64,000 nucleotides of DNA, from assembly GCA_040216885.1 (NCBI GenBank), contig JAVJOG010000008.1:124001-188000 (forward strand), written 5' to 3'. This document shows, one piece after another, positions 25,822 to 34,421 of this stretch. Source of the stretch: Parvibaculum sp040216885 (GTDB lineage: Bacteria > Pseudomonadota > Alphaproteobacteria > Parvibaculales > Parvibaculaceae). The translations under genes were made by a program, and so were the position numbers. Position 1 is the stretch's first letter, and each line of letters opens with the position of its first letter. The notes below the pieces were generated by a model. It saw only the letters and a program-made list of their open reading frames with translations, made no database searches and was not told the DNA's origin.

Positions 25822-26361
25822 TCACGCCGCCGTGATGGTCGGGATCGCGCGTAGATCGACGTCGCGCTCGGCGTGCCAGGCATCGTAAGCGGCCTGCATC
25901 CGCAGCCACACCGCCGCGCCATCGCCGAACAGCTTGCCGAGACGCGCCGCCACATTGGGCGTCACCGGCTTTCGCGCCGACATGACCGCGTGCAACTGCT
26001 GGCGCGAGATGCCGAGCAGCGCGTTCGAACGCCCCGCCTCGTTGGTTTGCGGCGCACTGTCGAGGAATTACGTCAGGAAACCGTCATGGCCGGCAATCGC
26101 CGTCGCGATGGCGCCGCGCAATATTTTGTCGTCCACCTCATGCGGCGGATAGGCGGTGGCGAGCGCCGCGCCGTCGCCCGCAACGCCAGTGCGTCGTTCA
26201 CCGGATTTCCCGGCCAGTCCAGAATGCGCGCGCCGAACGCCGTCTCCGTCGTCAATTCATCCGCCAGCGCTTCGCAAACGCGCCGTGAACGGCGAGCCGA
26301 GATGCCGGCAGGCCAGCGCCTGGCGGCGGAAGGCAGCGGGGATGGTGTGTGTGTCGGGCAT
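25822..26361 (-). pseudogene. Decayed chimera: DUF2332 protein fused to a HigA antitoxin tail
   Basis: Read on the minus strand, the ATG at 26361 opens MPDTHTIPAAFRRQALACRH, shifts frame to CEALADELTTETAFGARILD, shifts again to YPPHEVDDKILRGAIATAIA, meets an in-frame TAA after HDGFLT, then continues FLDSAPQTNEAGRSNALLG. These are DUF2332 blocks in the right order. Without a stop the frame then passes into ISRQQLHAVMSARKPVTPNV ... WLRMQAAYDAWHAERDVDLR, the second half of a HigA-family antitoxin, ending at 25822. Two frameshifts, one nonsense codon and a fusion make function very unlikely. Confidence 0.8.
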
Positions 26362-26383
26362 TTCCGTTTTCCTCAAGCAATAA

Positions 26384-26415
26384 TTGTCATTCCGGCGAAA
26401 GCCGAAATCCATGGG
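26384..26415. repeat. Short palindromic repeat fragment
   Basis: The stretch beginning TTGTCATTCCGGCGAAAGCC and ending ATCCATGGG has the form of the common intergenic repeat CATTCC-GGC-GAAA-GCC-GAAATCC found in many alphaproteobacterial genomes. Only one arm pair is present here. Confidence 0.5.
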
Positions 26416-26464
26416 CGAATGCAACAACTACGAATGTCGCGTTTGTCTTCTCCGCCTCCACATT

Positions 26465-26557
26465 GTCACCCCCGGACTTGATCCGGGGGCCCAGAAGCCG
26501 CCGTTGGCGGCTTCTGGATTGCCGGGTCAAGCCCGGCAAAGACGATGGTGGGGTGAC
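26465..26557. repeat. 93-bp cloverleaf-like palindromic element
   Basis: Three hairpins in a row: CCCCCGGA/TCCGGGGG (26469-26489), CCAGAAGCCGCC/GGCGGCTTCTGG (26491-26517) and TTGCCGGG/CCCGGCAA (26519-26539). They are enclosed by GTCACCCC (26465-26472) and GGGGTGAC (26550-26557), which pair with each other; the outer stem shares four bases with the first hairpin. It lies between the decayed chimera and the citrate synthase gene. Such elements are typical mobile-type intergenic repeats of Alphaproteobacteria. Confidence 0.85.
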
Positions 26558-26590
26558 ACCCTTGTTTTAATCCTTGGGCGGACCGCCCCC

Positions 26591-27730
26591 TCAAGCCGCC
26601 CGCGTCTCCTCCGGCCAGTCGCCGACATAGACCGACTGCGGACGAATGAGACGTCCCACCCGCTCCTGTTCCATCGCATGCGCCGACCAGCCGGCGATGC
26701 GCGCCATCGCGAAGACGGGCGTCACCGCGTCGCGCGGGATGCCGAGCGCTTCCAGCAGTACGGCCGTGTAATACTCCATGTTGGTGTCGAGGCGCTGACC
26801 GGGCTTGGCCTTTTTCAGCGCCGCCAGCGCGCCGGCCTCGACCTTGCGCGCGAAACGCAGGCGCTCGTTGTTGTTCGTCAGTAGGCTGACGGCCTTGTCG
26901 AAGACATCGGCCCTCGGGTCGCGCACCTTGTAGACGCGATGGCCGAAGCCCATCAGCCGCTCGCCGCTCGCGATCGCTGCGTCGAGCCAGGGGCCGATAT
27001 TTTCCTCCGTGCCGATCTCATCCAGCATGTCGAGCACAGGCCCCGGCGCGCCGCCATGGAGCGGACCCTTCAGGGCGCAGAGCGCGCCGACCACCGCCGA
27101 GATCGTGCCGGCGCGCGTCGCGGCGATGACGCGGGCGGTGAAGGTCGAGGCGTTCATGCCGTGATCCATCACCGTCACCAGATAGGCGTTCAAGGCTTCC
27201 ACCTCGGCGGCGCTCGGGCTTTCGCCTTTCAGCATGTGGAGGAAGTCGGCCGCATGGCCGGCCGCCGGATCGGGCGCGATCGGGGCCTTCCCCTCGGCCT
27301 GGCGGCAGAGCGCGGCGACGAAAACCGGGGCAGCGCCCAACACGCGCAGATGGTCCACCAGCGAAGCGGGGATAACGTCACTTATCCCCGGGGCGGGTTC
27401 GCCGTCCGAGAGCATCGACAATCCGGTGCGCAGGCCTTCTGTGACATTTTTGTGACAGTTCGATGACAGTAGCTGCGGCACGACTGCGAAAGCGGCCGCG
27501 CGGGCAGCCCCCAAAGGGGCTTTCAGGTCGCCCGGTTCGGCCCCGGCGGCGCGCCAGAGTTCGCCCACCGCGCCCTCGAAATCATGCGTGTTTACAAGGG
27601 TTTCGACCTCATATCCCGCGACGATCAGGCGCCCCGCCTCACCATCGACATGGCTCAGATTTGTCCCGGCGGCAACCACATTGTCGAGGCCGCTGGCCGA
27701 GGCGCGTTCCTTCTGCACTCTTTCCGTCAT
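26591..27730 (-). CDS. Citrate synthase family protein
   Basis: Short citrate/methylcitrate synthase of 379 residues, starting MTERVQKERASASGLDNVVA at 27730. Active-site histidines are visible at H225 (GPLHGG) and H264 (GFGHRVY), with DHGMNAS at 189-195. The third catalytic position is Glu319 (TNMEYYTA) in place of the Asp of GltA, as in several short synthases. It may make citrate, 2-methylcitrate or a related adduct. Divergent from a second synthase that carries an N-terminal helix-turn-helix; the 172-base gap contains dyads. Confidence 0.9.
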   Translation of the reverse strand: MTERVQKERASASGLDNVVAAGTNLSHVDGEAGRLIVAGYEVETLVNTHDFEGAVGELWRAAGAEPGDLKAPLGAARAAAFAVVPQLLSSNCHKNVTEGLRTGLSMLSDGEPAPGISDVIPASLVDHLRVLGAAPVFVAALCRQAEGKAPIAPDPAAGHAADFLHMLKGESPSAAEVEALNAYLVTVMDHGMNASTFTARVIAATRAGTISAVVGALCALKGPLHGGAPGPVLDMLDEIGTEENIGPWLDAAIASGERLMGFGHRVYKVRDPRADVFDKAVSLLTNNNERLRFARKVEAGALAALKKAKPGQRLDTNMEYYTAVLLEALGIPRDAVTPVFAMARIAGWSAHAMEQERVGRLIRPQSVYVGDWPEETRAA

Positions 27731-27851
27731 CGCCGTTGCTCCCTTGCTGTCGCCGCGAAACCTCAATGAATCCAGAGGCTTGGCGGAGCGCGCCGCAGGT
27801 TTGCGCGGCGCTTTTGCGGTTCTCTGTCACAATCGAAGCTGGGGGAAGGTT

Positions 27852-27883
27852 GATTGTTCGTCAATCTTGATTAAGCTGATCAA
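27852..27883. promoter_or_regulatory. Two adjacent dyads between divergent citrate synthases
   Basis: GATTG-TTCGT-CAATC (27852-27866) is followed directly by TTGAT-TAAGCTG-ATCAA (27867-27883). Both share a TTGAT/ATCAA-like half-site and lie 20-50 bases before the HTH-citrate synthase start. They are candidates for binding by that protein's own DNA-binding domain, controlling both genes. Confidence 0.55.
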
Positions 27884-27902
27884 TATCAAATAATCTGAGG
27901 GC

Positions 27903-29129
27903 ATGATGGTCAAGAAGCCCGGAAATCCGCCGGAAAGCCTCTATCTCTCGGCCCGCGAGGCCGCCGCCGAGTTGGGGATCAGCCAGGCGACGCTTTACGC
28001 CTATGTCAGCCGTGACATGATCCGCTCCGAGCCGGTTCCGGGGTCGCGTGCCAAACGCTACCGCGCCGAGGATGTGCGCACCCTCAAAAAGCGGCGGGTT
28101 TCCGCCGAAAATTCGACCCTTCCGGCCTCGCTGAGCTTCGGATTGCCGGTCATGGATTCGGCCATCACCCTCATTGCCGACGGTCAGCTCCACTATCGCG
28201 GCTCGGATGCGACGGCGCTGGCCCGCACCTCCTCGCTGGAGCAGGTGGCGGCGCTTTTGTGGGGCGCGCGCGAACAGCCCTTCACCCGCGAGGCTGTGCT
28301 GCATCCGGGCGGAAAGCTCCAGAAAATGGCGGAAAGCCTCGCGAAAAGCCCGCGCATCGAGCGCTGCCTCGCCCTCCTCCCGCTGGCTGCGCTCGAAGAT
28401 CCGACCGTCTACAACGTGACCGATCGCGGACTCGCCACGACCGGCGCGCGGCTGATGCGCTTCGTCGGCGCGGTCATCTCAGGTGAAGAGCCGAGCGAAA
28501 AACCGCTTCACGAGGTCCTCACCCGCGCGCTGACGCAGGGCGAAAAACCGGCGTCCGAGCTCATCCGCGCGGCGCTGGTGCTCTGCGCCGATCACGAGCT
28601 CAATGCCTCGGCGTTCACCGTCCGTTGCGTCGCCGGCACCGGCGCCACACTATATGCAGCGGTGCAGGCCGGCATTTGCGCCGCGCAGGGGCCGCGTCAC
28701 GGCGGCTTATCGGGCCGCGTCGAGAGCCTGTTGCTCGACATGGCCAACCGTCAGGATGTCGAGGATGCGGTGCTGCAGCGGCTGAAGGACAACGACCCCG
28801 TGCCGGGCTTCGGCCATCCGCTCTACCCGGACGGCGACCCGCGCGCCAAAACGTTGATCTCAATGCTGAAAGAGAAATACGGCGACGACGCTAACTTCTT
28901 GCGCGCACAGCGAATTCTGCGCGTGATGGCGGAAGCGGGCGGCCTCAAACCCAATATCGATTTCGCCATTGCCGCCATGGGCGCGGTGCTGCATCTGCCG
29001 CGCGGCGCGGGCTTGAGCATTTTCGTGCTTGGGCGCACGGCCGGCTGGATCGGCCATGCGATCGAGCAATACCGCACCGGCACGATGATCCGGCCGCGCG
29101 CGCGCTACATAGGCGAGGCACCCAGATGA
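27903..29129 (+). CDS. Citrate synthase with N-terminal helix-turn-helix
   Basis: Protein of 408 residues. Residues 14-65 form a MerR-type helix-turn-helix (YLSAREAAAELGISQATLYA, then SRAKRYRAEDVRTLKKRR). Residues 75-408 are a citrate-synthase fold with HELNAS, GPRHGGLSG, GFGHPLYPDG and KPNIDFAIA, so the catalytic His/His/Asp set is present. A DNA-binding domain joined to a citrate-synthase domain suggests a metabolite-sensing regulator or a dual-function enzyme. The following oxidoreductase gene overlaps its stop by 4 bases. Confidence 0.88.
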   Translation: MMVKKPGNPPESLYLSAREAAAELGISQATLYAYVSRDMIRSEPVPGSRAKRYRAEDVRTLKKRRVSAENSTLPASLSFGLPVMDSAITLIADGQLHYRGSDATALARTSSLEQVAALLWGAREQPFTREAVLHPGGKLQKMAESLAKSPRIERCLALLPLAALEDPTVYNVTDRGLATTGARLMRFVGAVISGEEPSEKPLHEVLTRALTQGEKPASELIRAALVLCADHELNASAFTVRCVAGTGATLYAAVQAGICAAQGPRHGGLSGRVESLLLDMANRQDVEDAVLQRLKDNDPVPGFGHPLYPDGDPRAKTLISMLKEKYGDDANFLRAQRILRVMAEAGGLKPNIDFAIAAMGAVLHLPRGAGLSIFVLGRTAGWIGHAIEQYRTGTMIRPRARYIGEAPR

Positions 29130-29800
29130 TTGAAAAGACTGCATTAATCGCCGGCGCGACCGGGCTTGTCGGCGGCCATTTGCTGAAGCTGCTGCTCGCC
29201 GATCCGCAGTACGGGAAGGTCGTCGCGGCGACGCGGCGGCCGCTTGGCGGTGCCGCTTCGCCGAAGCTCGAAGAGCTGATCGTGGACTTCGACGCGCTCG
29301 ACAAGTCACGGGCGCAGAACAACATTCCAGTCGACGATGCCTATTGCGCGCTCGGCACGACGATCAAGACCGCCGGCAGTCAGGATGCATTTCGCAAGGT
29401 CGATCGCGATTATATCGTCGCCTTCGCCAAAGCCGCGAAGGCGCGCGGCGCGAAACGCATGATGCTGGTCTCCTCGATCGGGGCCGACCCCACTTCCTCC
29501 GTTTTCTATTCGCGCGTCAAAGGCGAGACGGAACAAGCACTTGGCGCGCTTGGTTTCGAGGCTTTGCATATTTTCAGGCCGGGGCTTCTCATCGGCGCAC
29601 GCGCGGAATCGCGGCCCGTCGAGGCTCTCGGCAAAATCGTCTCGCCCGTTCTCGACGCATTGATGCTCGGGCCTGCGCGCGCCTATCGTTCGATGCGCGC
29701 TGAAAATGTCGCCCGCGCCATGCGCGCCGCTGCGTCAACCGAGGTCACCGGACGGCAAATTCACAGCTATGACAGCATGATGCGTCTCGCGAGGGCTTGA
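29126..29800 (+). CDS. NAD(P)-binding oxidoreductase, HTATIP2/TIP30-like
   Basis: Atypical short-chain reductase of 224 residues. The dinucleotide motif GATGLVG is at 10-16. ALGTTIKTAGSQDAFRKVDR and the YSRVKGETE segment (Tyr-x3-Lys) match the HTATIP2-like NAD(P)H-binding family. Translationally coupled (ATGA) to the HTH-citrate synthase, so it probably acts in the same physiological response. Substrate unknown. Confidence 0.8.
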   Translation: MIEKTALIAGATGLVGGHLLKLLLADPQYGKVVAATRRPLGGAASPKLEELIVDFDALDKSRAQNNIPVDDAYCALGTTIKTAGSQDAFRKVDRDYIVAFAKAAKARGAKRMMLVSSIGADPTSSVFYSRVKGETEQALGALGFEALHIFRPGLLIGARAESRPVEALGKIVSPVLDALMLGPARAYRSMRAENVARAMRAAASTEVTGRQIHSYDSMMRLARA

Positions 29801-29856
29801 AAATCCCTTTCGCGTGATACAGTTCCGAAAATGAATTGAGTTCGGGAGGAGCCGCG

Positions 29857-31113
29857 ATGACGGCCCATGAAGGGATGGCCGCCGCCGATGGCAATGCCGT
29901 CGCGGCGCGACGGCGGCGTCTCAATCTCTATCTTGGCGGGCAGGCGAGCTGGTTCGTCAGTCTCGGTATCCAGTTCGTCATCTTTCCGTTTCTCGTGACG
30001 CAAGTGCTGCACGAGCCGGCGGCGCGGGTGGGCATTGCGCAAATGTCGCTGATGGCGCCGGCGCTGCTCTTCATGCTGCTGGGCGGCACGGTTGCCGATC
30101 ACGGCGATGCGCGGCGTATCCTGATCCGCGTGCATTTCCTGTCGGCGCTGCCGCCGCTGGTGCTGGCCGGAATTTATCTTTCCGGCAACCTCACCTATGC
30201 GTCGCTGATCGTCTTTGCCCTGACGATGGGTACACTCAGCGCCTTTGCGATTCCCGCGCGCGACTCGGCGCTCACCCGCGTCGCCGAAACCGGCATCCAG
30301 CAGGCGGTTACAATGGCGATGGGCGTGCAAATGGGCTCGCAGCTTGTCGGCATGCTGATCGCGGCGCTTGCCGCGCTGACCGGCACACCGGCGCTGCTGA
30401 TCTTCCAGGCCGCTATCATGCTGACGGGGTTGTTCGCGTCGTTGAAACTCACGCCGCTGCCGCCGACCAACGCGGTCAGCACCGAAAGCCGGTTCGCGCA
30501 AATCGTCGATGGCATCAAGACGGCCGCCGCCGTTCCGATCGTCGCCACGGTGATCGGCCTCAATTTCGCGGTCGGGCTTTTTTATGTCGGCAGCTTCCTT
30601 GTCGTTCTGCCCTTGATGATCCGCGACATCTACCTGACATCGGCGGCCGAATTCACGGTCAAGTTCGCGATCACCAATATCTGTTTCTGGGGCGGCACGA
30701 TCGTCGTCAACATGGCGCTGCTGCGTATCGGCCATATCGGCCATCGCGGGCGGATGATGATGGGATCTCTGGCGAGCGGCCTCGTCATGCTGGCGCTGTT
30801 CCACTTCCCGATGCCGTTCTGGATGATCTGTGTGCTGGTTTTCTGGTGGGGCATGGGCGCCGGCACGACAATGACGATGGGGCGCACCATCGTGCAGATC
30901 GCCGCGCCCGAGAGCCACCGCGCCCGCGTGCTCGCCGCCTATCAGCTCGGATTTTCCGGCGGCGCGCCCATCGGCGCCTTGACCATGGGACTTCTCGTCG
31001 GCTGGCTCGGCATTTTCGACGCCGTGCTGGTGCCGTCGACGATCATGGTCGGCATCCTCGCCGCGCTTTACTTCCTCTCGCCGATCTGGAGTTACAAGGC
31101 GGAGATGGAATAG
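29857..31113 (+). CDS. MFS transporter, MFS_3/EntS-like (copy 1)
   Basis: Membrane protein of 418 residues with about 12 hydrophobic segments. GGAGGA precedes the ATG at 29857. GGTVADHGDARRILIRVHFL and PARDSALTRVAETGIQQAV are characteristic of the MFS_3 exporter group. The next gene is a clear paralogue in tandem. The direction and substrate of transport are not deducible; relatives export siderophores or drugs. Confidence 0.85.
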   Translation: MTAHEGMAAADGNAVAARRRRLNLYLGGQASWFVSLGIQFVIFPFLVTQVLHEPAARVGIAQMSLMAPALLFMLLGGTVADHGDARRILIRVHFLSALPPLVLAGIYLSGNLTYASLIVFALTMGTLSAFAIPARDSALTRVAETGIQQAVTMAMGVQMGSQLVGMLIAALAALTGTPALLIFQAAIMLTGLFASLKLTPLPPTNAVSTESRFAQIVDGIKTAAAVPIVATVIGLNFAVGLFYVGSFLVVLPLMIRDIYLTSAAEFTVKFAITNICFWGGTIVVNMALLRIGHIGHRGRMMMGSLASGLVMLALFHFPMPFWMICVLVFWWGMGAGTTMTMGRTIVQIAAPESHRARVLAAYQLGFSGGAPIGALTMGLLVGWLGIFDAVLVPSTIMVGILAALYFLSPIWSYKAEME

Positions 31114-31219
31114 CGGCACCGTGACATCGGCGGCGCTTTGCGCCGGGCGGCGGCGCGCCTATAGTAAGGCGACCGAACCAATTTTATCCTTGGCCGAAGC
31201 CGGCCGCTCCGAGGCCTCG

Positions 31220-32464
31220 ATGACTGCACAAGACGCGCCCGACGCCGGGACGCCACGGAACGACCATGGCTGGTACATGGCCGGATTGTGGGGTTACTTC
31301 CTTGCAGGCGGCATCCAGGGCGTTTTGTTCCCGTGGATCATTGCGTTTGTGCTGCATGAAAGTTCGGACCGCGTCGGCATCGCGCAGATGTTTTCGATGC
31401 TGCCGATGCTGATCCTCGGATTGTTCGGCGGCGCAATGGCCGATCGGGTGGAGTTGCGCGCGCATCTGATGCGGCTGCAATTCATCGCGATGGTGCCGCC
31501 GCTGGCGCTGGCCGCGCTGATCTGGAACGGCATCCTGTTCTACGAAATGATGATCCTATATGCGCTGGCACTGTCGACGCTGGGCGGCTTCATCATGCCG
31601 GCGCGGGACTCGATGTTGTCGCGCGTCGCCACGACCAGTCTCGGCGGCAATATCCAGCGCGCGGTGGCGCTGGCGATGAGCGGACAGTTTCTCGGACAGG
31701 TCGGCGGCTATCTGCTCGGCAGCCCCGCCGAATATGTCGGCGCGGCGCCGCTGCTGATCCTGCAGGCGCTGCTGCTCGGCTTCGCCGCCTTCACGACGTC
31801 GCGGCTCGCCGCCTCGCCGCCGGTCGAGCATCGCGTACCGGGCGCGCGGCGCCGTCCCTTGCGCGACGTCAAGGAAGGACTCGAAGCGGTGTGGCGCGAC
31901 GAACGCATCCGGCCCGTGCTGCTGTTGATGTTCTTCTCCGGCATTCTTTTCATGGGCGTCTTCATGGTGCTGTTCCCGCTGCTGATCCGCGACGTCTATC
32001 ACGGCAGTTCGCGCGAGATCGGTTTCGTCTTCATGTCGTTCTTCGGCGGCATCGGCATTTCGTCGTTCGTTCTGTCGCGGATGCGGCCGATCCGCCGGCA
32101 GGGCCGCGCTATCATGCTTGCAATGTGTACCGGTTCGGGCGTGATGGTGCTGATCCATTTCGAACCGCCGATCTGGGGCGTCTTCCTCCTCGCGCATTGC
32201 TGGGGACTTGCGGCCGGCATCTCGATGAGCCAATCGCGGGCCATCGTGCAGGAAAGCGCGACACCGGCGCTCCGTGCACGGATGCTTGCCGGCTTCAATC
32301 TCGGCACGATGGGCGGCGGCCCGATCGGCGCGGTGCTGATCGGCTATCTGATTGCCGCGGTCGGGCCGCTCGATGCGGTGCTGGTGCCGTGCGGCCTGAT
32401 GATTTTCCTGTGGGTGGCGGTCTACTGGCTGACGCCGCTGTGGCGGGTCGAGGCGCCCAGGTAA
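31220..32464 (+). CDS. MFS transporter, MFS_3/EntS-like (copy 2)
   Basis: Membrane protein of 414 residues, about 12 segments, starting MTAQDAPDAGTPRNDHGWYM at 31220. It shares with the upstream gene the block order HESSDRVGIAQMFSMLPMLI, PARDSMLSRVATTSLGGNIQ and GPIGAVLIGYLIAAVGPLDA, which shows tandem duplication with strong divergence. The two halves could work as a heterodimer or on different substrates. No strong Shine-Dalgarno is visible. Confidence 0.85.
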   Translation: MTAQDAPDAGTPRNDHGWYMAGLWGYFLAGGIQGVLFPWIIAFVLHESSDRVGIAQMFSMLPMLILGLFGGAMADRVELRAHLMRLQFIAMVPPLALAALIWNGILFYEMMILYALALSTLGGFIMPARDSMLSRVATTSLGGNIQRAVALAMSGQFLGQVGGYLLGSPAEYVGAAPLLILQALLLGFAAFTTSRLAASPPVEHRVPGARRRPLRDVKEGLEAVWRDERIRPVLLLMFFSGILFMGVFMVLFPLLIRDVYHGSSREIGFVFMSFFGGIGISSFVLSRMRPIRRQGRAIMLAMCTGSGVMVLIHFEPPIWGVFLLAHCWGLAAGISMSQSRAIVQESATPALRARMLAGFNLGTMGGGPIGAVLIGYLIAAVGPLDAVLVPCGLMIFLWVAVYWLTPLWRVEAPR

Positions 32465-32533
32465 TCCGCTTTCACGGCGGAAGGTGTATGCTGCCCCGTT
32501 GCCCTGCCTGATTATGAACATCGAGGCCAATTC

Positions 32534-34384
32534 ATGAACGAAAATCCGGCGCTCGCAGCCGCGCTGATCGTGTTTATCGGTGCCGCCGCACAATGGTTCT
32601 CGTGGTGGATGAAACTGCCGGCGATTTTGCTCCTGCTGGTCGCGGGGCTCGCGATCGGACCGGGCTTCCATCTCTTCAGCCCCGACGAGATGTTTGGCGA
32701 CCTGCTCTTTCCCTTCGTTTCGCTCGGCGTCGCGGTCATTCTTTTCGAAGGAAGCCTGACGCTGCGCTTTAGCGAAATTCGCGGGCACGGCCAGATCGTG
32801 ACGCGGCTCGTCACGCTTGGCGCAGGCGTTACCATCGTCATTGCGGCGCTCGGCGCGTGGATGCTCGGGCTCCTGAGTTTCGAGGTCGCGTTCCTTTTTG
32901 GTGCGCTCGTTTCAGTTACCGGTCCAACCGTCATCATCCCGATCCTGAGATCGGTGGGGTTGACCCGGAACGCAGCCAATGTGCTCCGCTGGGAAGGTGT
33001 CATCATCGATCCGCTCGGTGCGCTGGCGGCCGTCGTGATCTTCCAGTTTGTTGCGGTCGGGACCGCCGATCAGGGTAATTTGCTTCTGATCGCGGAAATC
33101 TTTGCGGCCGGGCTGTTTCTCGGCGCGGGCGCCGGATATGCCTTCGGCTGGCTGTTGCGGCGGCATATCATGCCCGACTATCTCCACAACGTCATAGCGT
33201 TGGCGCTGGTGCTTGCCGTTTTCGTCGGAGCGAACGAGATCGCGCATGAATCCGGACTTCTGGCGGTCACCGTCATGGGCATTTTTCTCGCCAACATGCG
33301 CGACGTCGATGTCGAGGACATCCTGGACTTCAAGGAGAGCCTGACGGTTTTGCTTACCTCCATCCTTTTCATCGTTCTGGCAGCGCGGCTTCCGACCGAC
33401 GCCTTCACCGCGAACTGGACGACGGTGGCGGCTCTTATGGGCATCATCCTCTTCGTCGCACGGCCAATTTCGGTTCTCGTGTCGACTGTCGGAACTTCGA
33501 TGCCGTGGCGGGAACGAGCGATCCTCTCCTGGATCGCGCCCCGCGGCATCGTCGCCGCAGCGGTATCCGGCCTCTTTGCGATTCAGCTCAACCGCGCGGG
33601 CGTCGAGGGCGCCCAGACACTTGTCGCGCTCACGTTCACCGTGATCGTGACGACTGTTCTGCTCCAAAGCCTGACGGCGCGTCCGCTGGCCCGGCTTCTC
33701 GGTGTCGCAGACCCCGAACCGCGCGGCCTGCTCGTCGTCGGCGGCAATCCGGCTGCACATGCCATCGCAAACAGCCTCAAGAAGCTCGATTTCGATGTCA
33801 TTCTCGCCGACACCTCATGGGAGGAAACGCGAATGGCGCGGATGGGGGGATTGCGGACGTTCTTCGGCAATATCGTCTCGGATGAAGCCGATCGCCGTCT
33901 CGATCTCATCGGCATCGGGCAATTGATGGCGTTGTCGACACGCGCGCCGCTCAACACGCTGGCCTGCCTGCGCTATGCGCGGGAGTTCGGTTCCGGCTCG
34001 GTGTTTCGTATCCGGCTCGCCGATCAGGCTGAAAATGTCGCCGCGATAGAAGGCCGCCTTCTTTTCAAGGAAGACACGACGCTGGAGGCGCTGGAACAAC
34101 GGATTGCCGATGGCTGGCAGATCAAGATGACGAAGCTCACCGAGGAATACGGCTTCCAGCAGATGCTGGAACAGCAGGGCGGTGAAGGTATTGCCCTTTA
34201 TGCGATATCTCGGGACAACATTGTCCATCCGTTTGCGGAAGATCGTACCTTCAAGGCCGGTCCCGGCTGGCAGGTGGCCAACCTCGTGAAACCGGCAGAA
34301 GAGGCGGCGTCGCCGGAAGCGTCCGCCGCAAAACGCGCGAAAGCGCATCTCCAGAAAAATGCGCCGCCGAATCTGCCCGACTGA
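32534..34384 (+). CDS. Na+/H+ antiporter, NhaP-type, with TrkA-N-like cytoplasmic domain
   Basis: Protein of 616 residues. The first about 390 residues hold 12 or more membrane segments of the CPA1 exchanger fold (TGPTVIIPILRSVGLTRNAA; ILSWIAPRGIVAAAVSGLFA). The rest (LLVVGGNPAAHAIANSLKKL) is a Rossmann-like regulatory domain related to TrkA-N, followed by an acidic/basic tail. It likely exchanges Na+ or K+ for H+ for pH or salt control, with nucleotide gating by the C-domain. Not part of an mrp-type cluster. Confidence 0.9.
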   Translation: MNENPALAAALIVFIGAAAQWFSWWMKLPAILLLLVAGLAIGPGFHLFSPDEMFGDLLFPFVSLGVAVILFEGSLTLRFSEIRGHGQIVTRLVTLGAGVTIVIAALGAWMLGLLSFEVAFLFGALVSVTGPTVIIPILRSVGLTRNAANVLRWEGVIIDPLGALAAVVIFQFVAVGTADQGNLLLIAEIFAAGLFLGAGAGYAFGWLLRRHIMPDYLHNVIALALVLAVFVGANEIAHESGLLAVTVMGIFLANMRDVDVEDILDFKESLTVLLTSILFIVLAARLPTDAFTANWTTVAALMGIILFVARPISVLVSTVGTSMPWRERAILSWIAPRGIVAAAVSGLFAIQLNRAGVEGAQTLVALTFTVIVTTVLLQSLTARPLARLLGVADPEPRGLLVVGGNPAAHAIANSLKKLDFDVILADTSWEETRMARMGGLRTFFGNIVSDEADRRLDLIGIGQLMALSTRAPLNTLACLRYAREFGSGSVFRIRLADQAENVAAIEGRLLFKEDTTLEALEQRIADGWQIKMTKLTEEYGFQQMLEQQGGEGIALYAISRDNIVHPFAEDRTFKAGPGWQVANLVKPAEEAASPEASAAKRAKAHLQKNAPPNLPD

Positions 34385-34390
34385 CGAAAA

Positions 34391-34410
34391 GGCGGGGACA
34401 AGTCCCCGCC
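34391..34410. terminator. Terminator between convergent antiporter and crotonase genes
   Basis: GGCGGGGAC and GTCCCCGCC form a 9-bp stem with an AA loop, flanked by AAAA on the left and CTTCCT on the right. The A-run gives a T-tract for the minus-strand transcript. Confidence 0.65.
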
Positions 34411-34421
34411 CTTCCTCGCAC

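Noticed and set aside
25407..25955. Minus-strand open frame over the Rap1a-like gene and the start of the chimera
   Set aside because: It lies antisense to a gene with a signal peptide and Cys pattern, and in the wrong frame for the HigA sequence.
26465..26557. tRNA-like gene because of the cloverleaf shape
   Set aside because: No anticodon arm, T-loop or acceptor features; it looks like an intergenic palindromic repeat.
26591..27730. Loss of function in citrate synthase copy 1 because of Glu at the catalytic Asp position
   Set aside because: Short citrate/methylcitrate synthases with N-x-E-F/Y at that site are known to me as a normal subgroup, so I do not call it defective.
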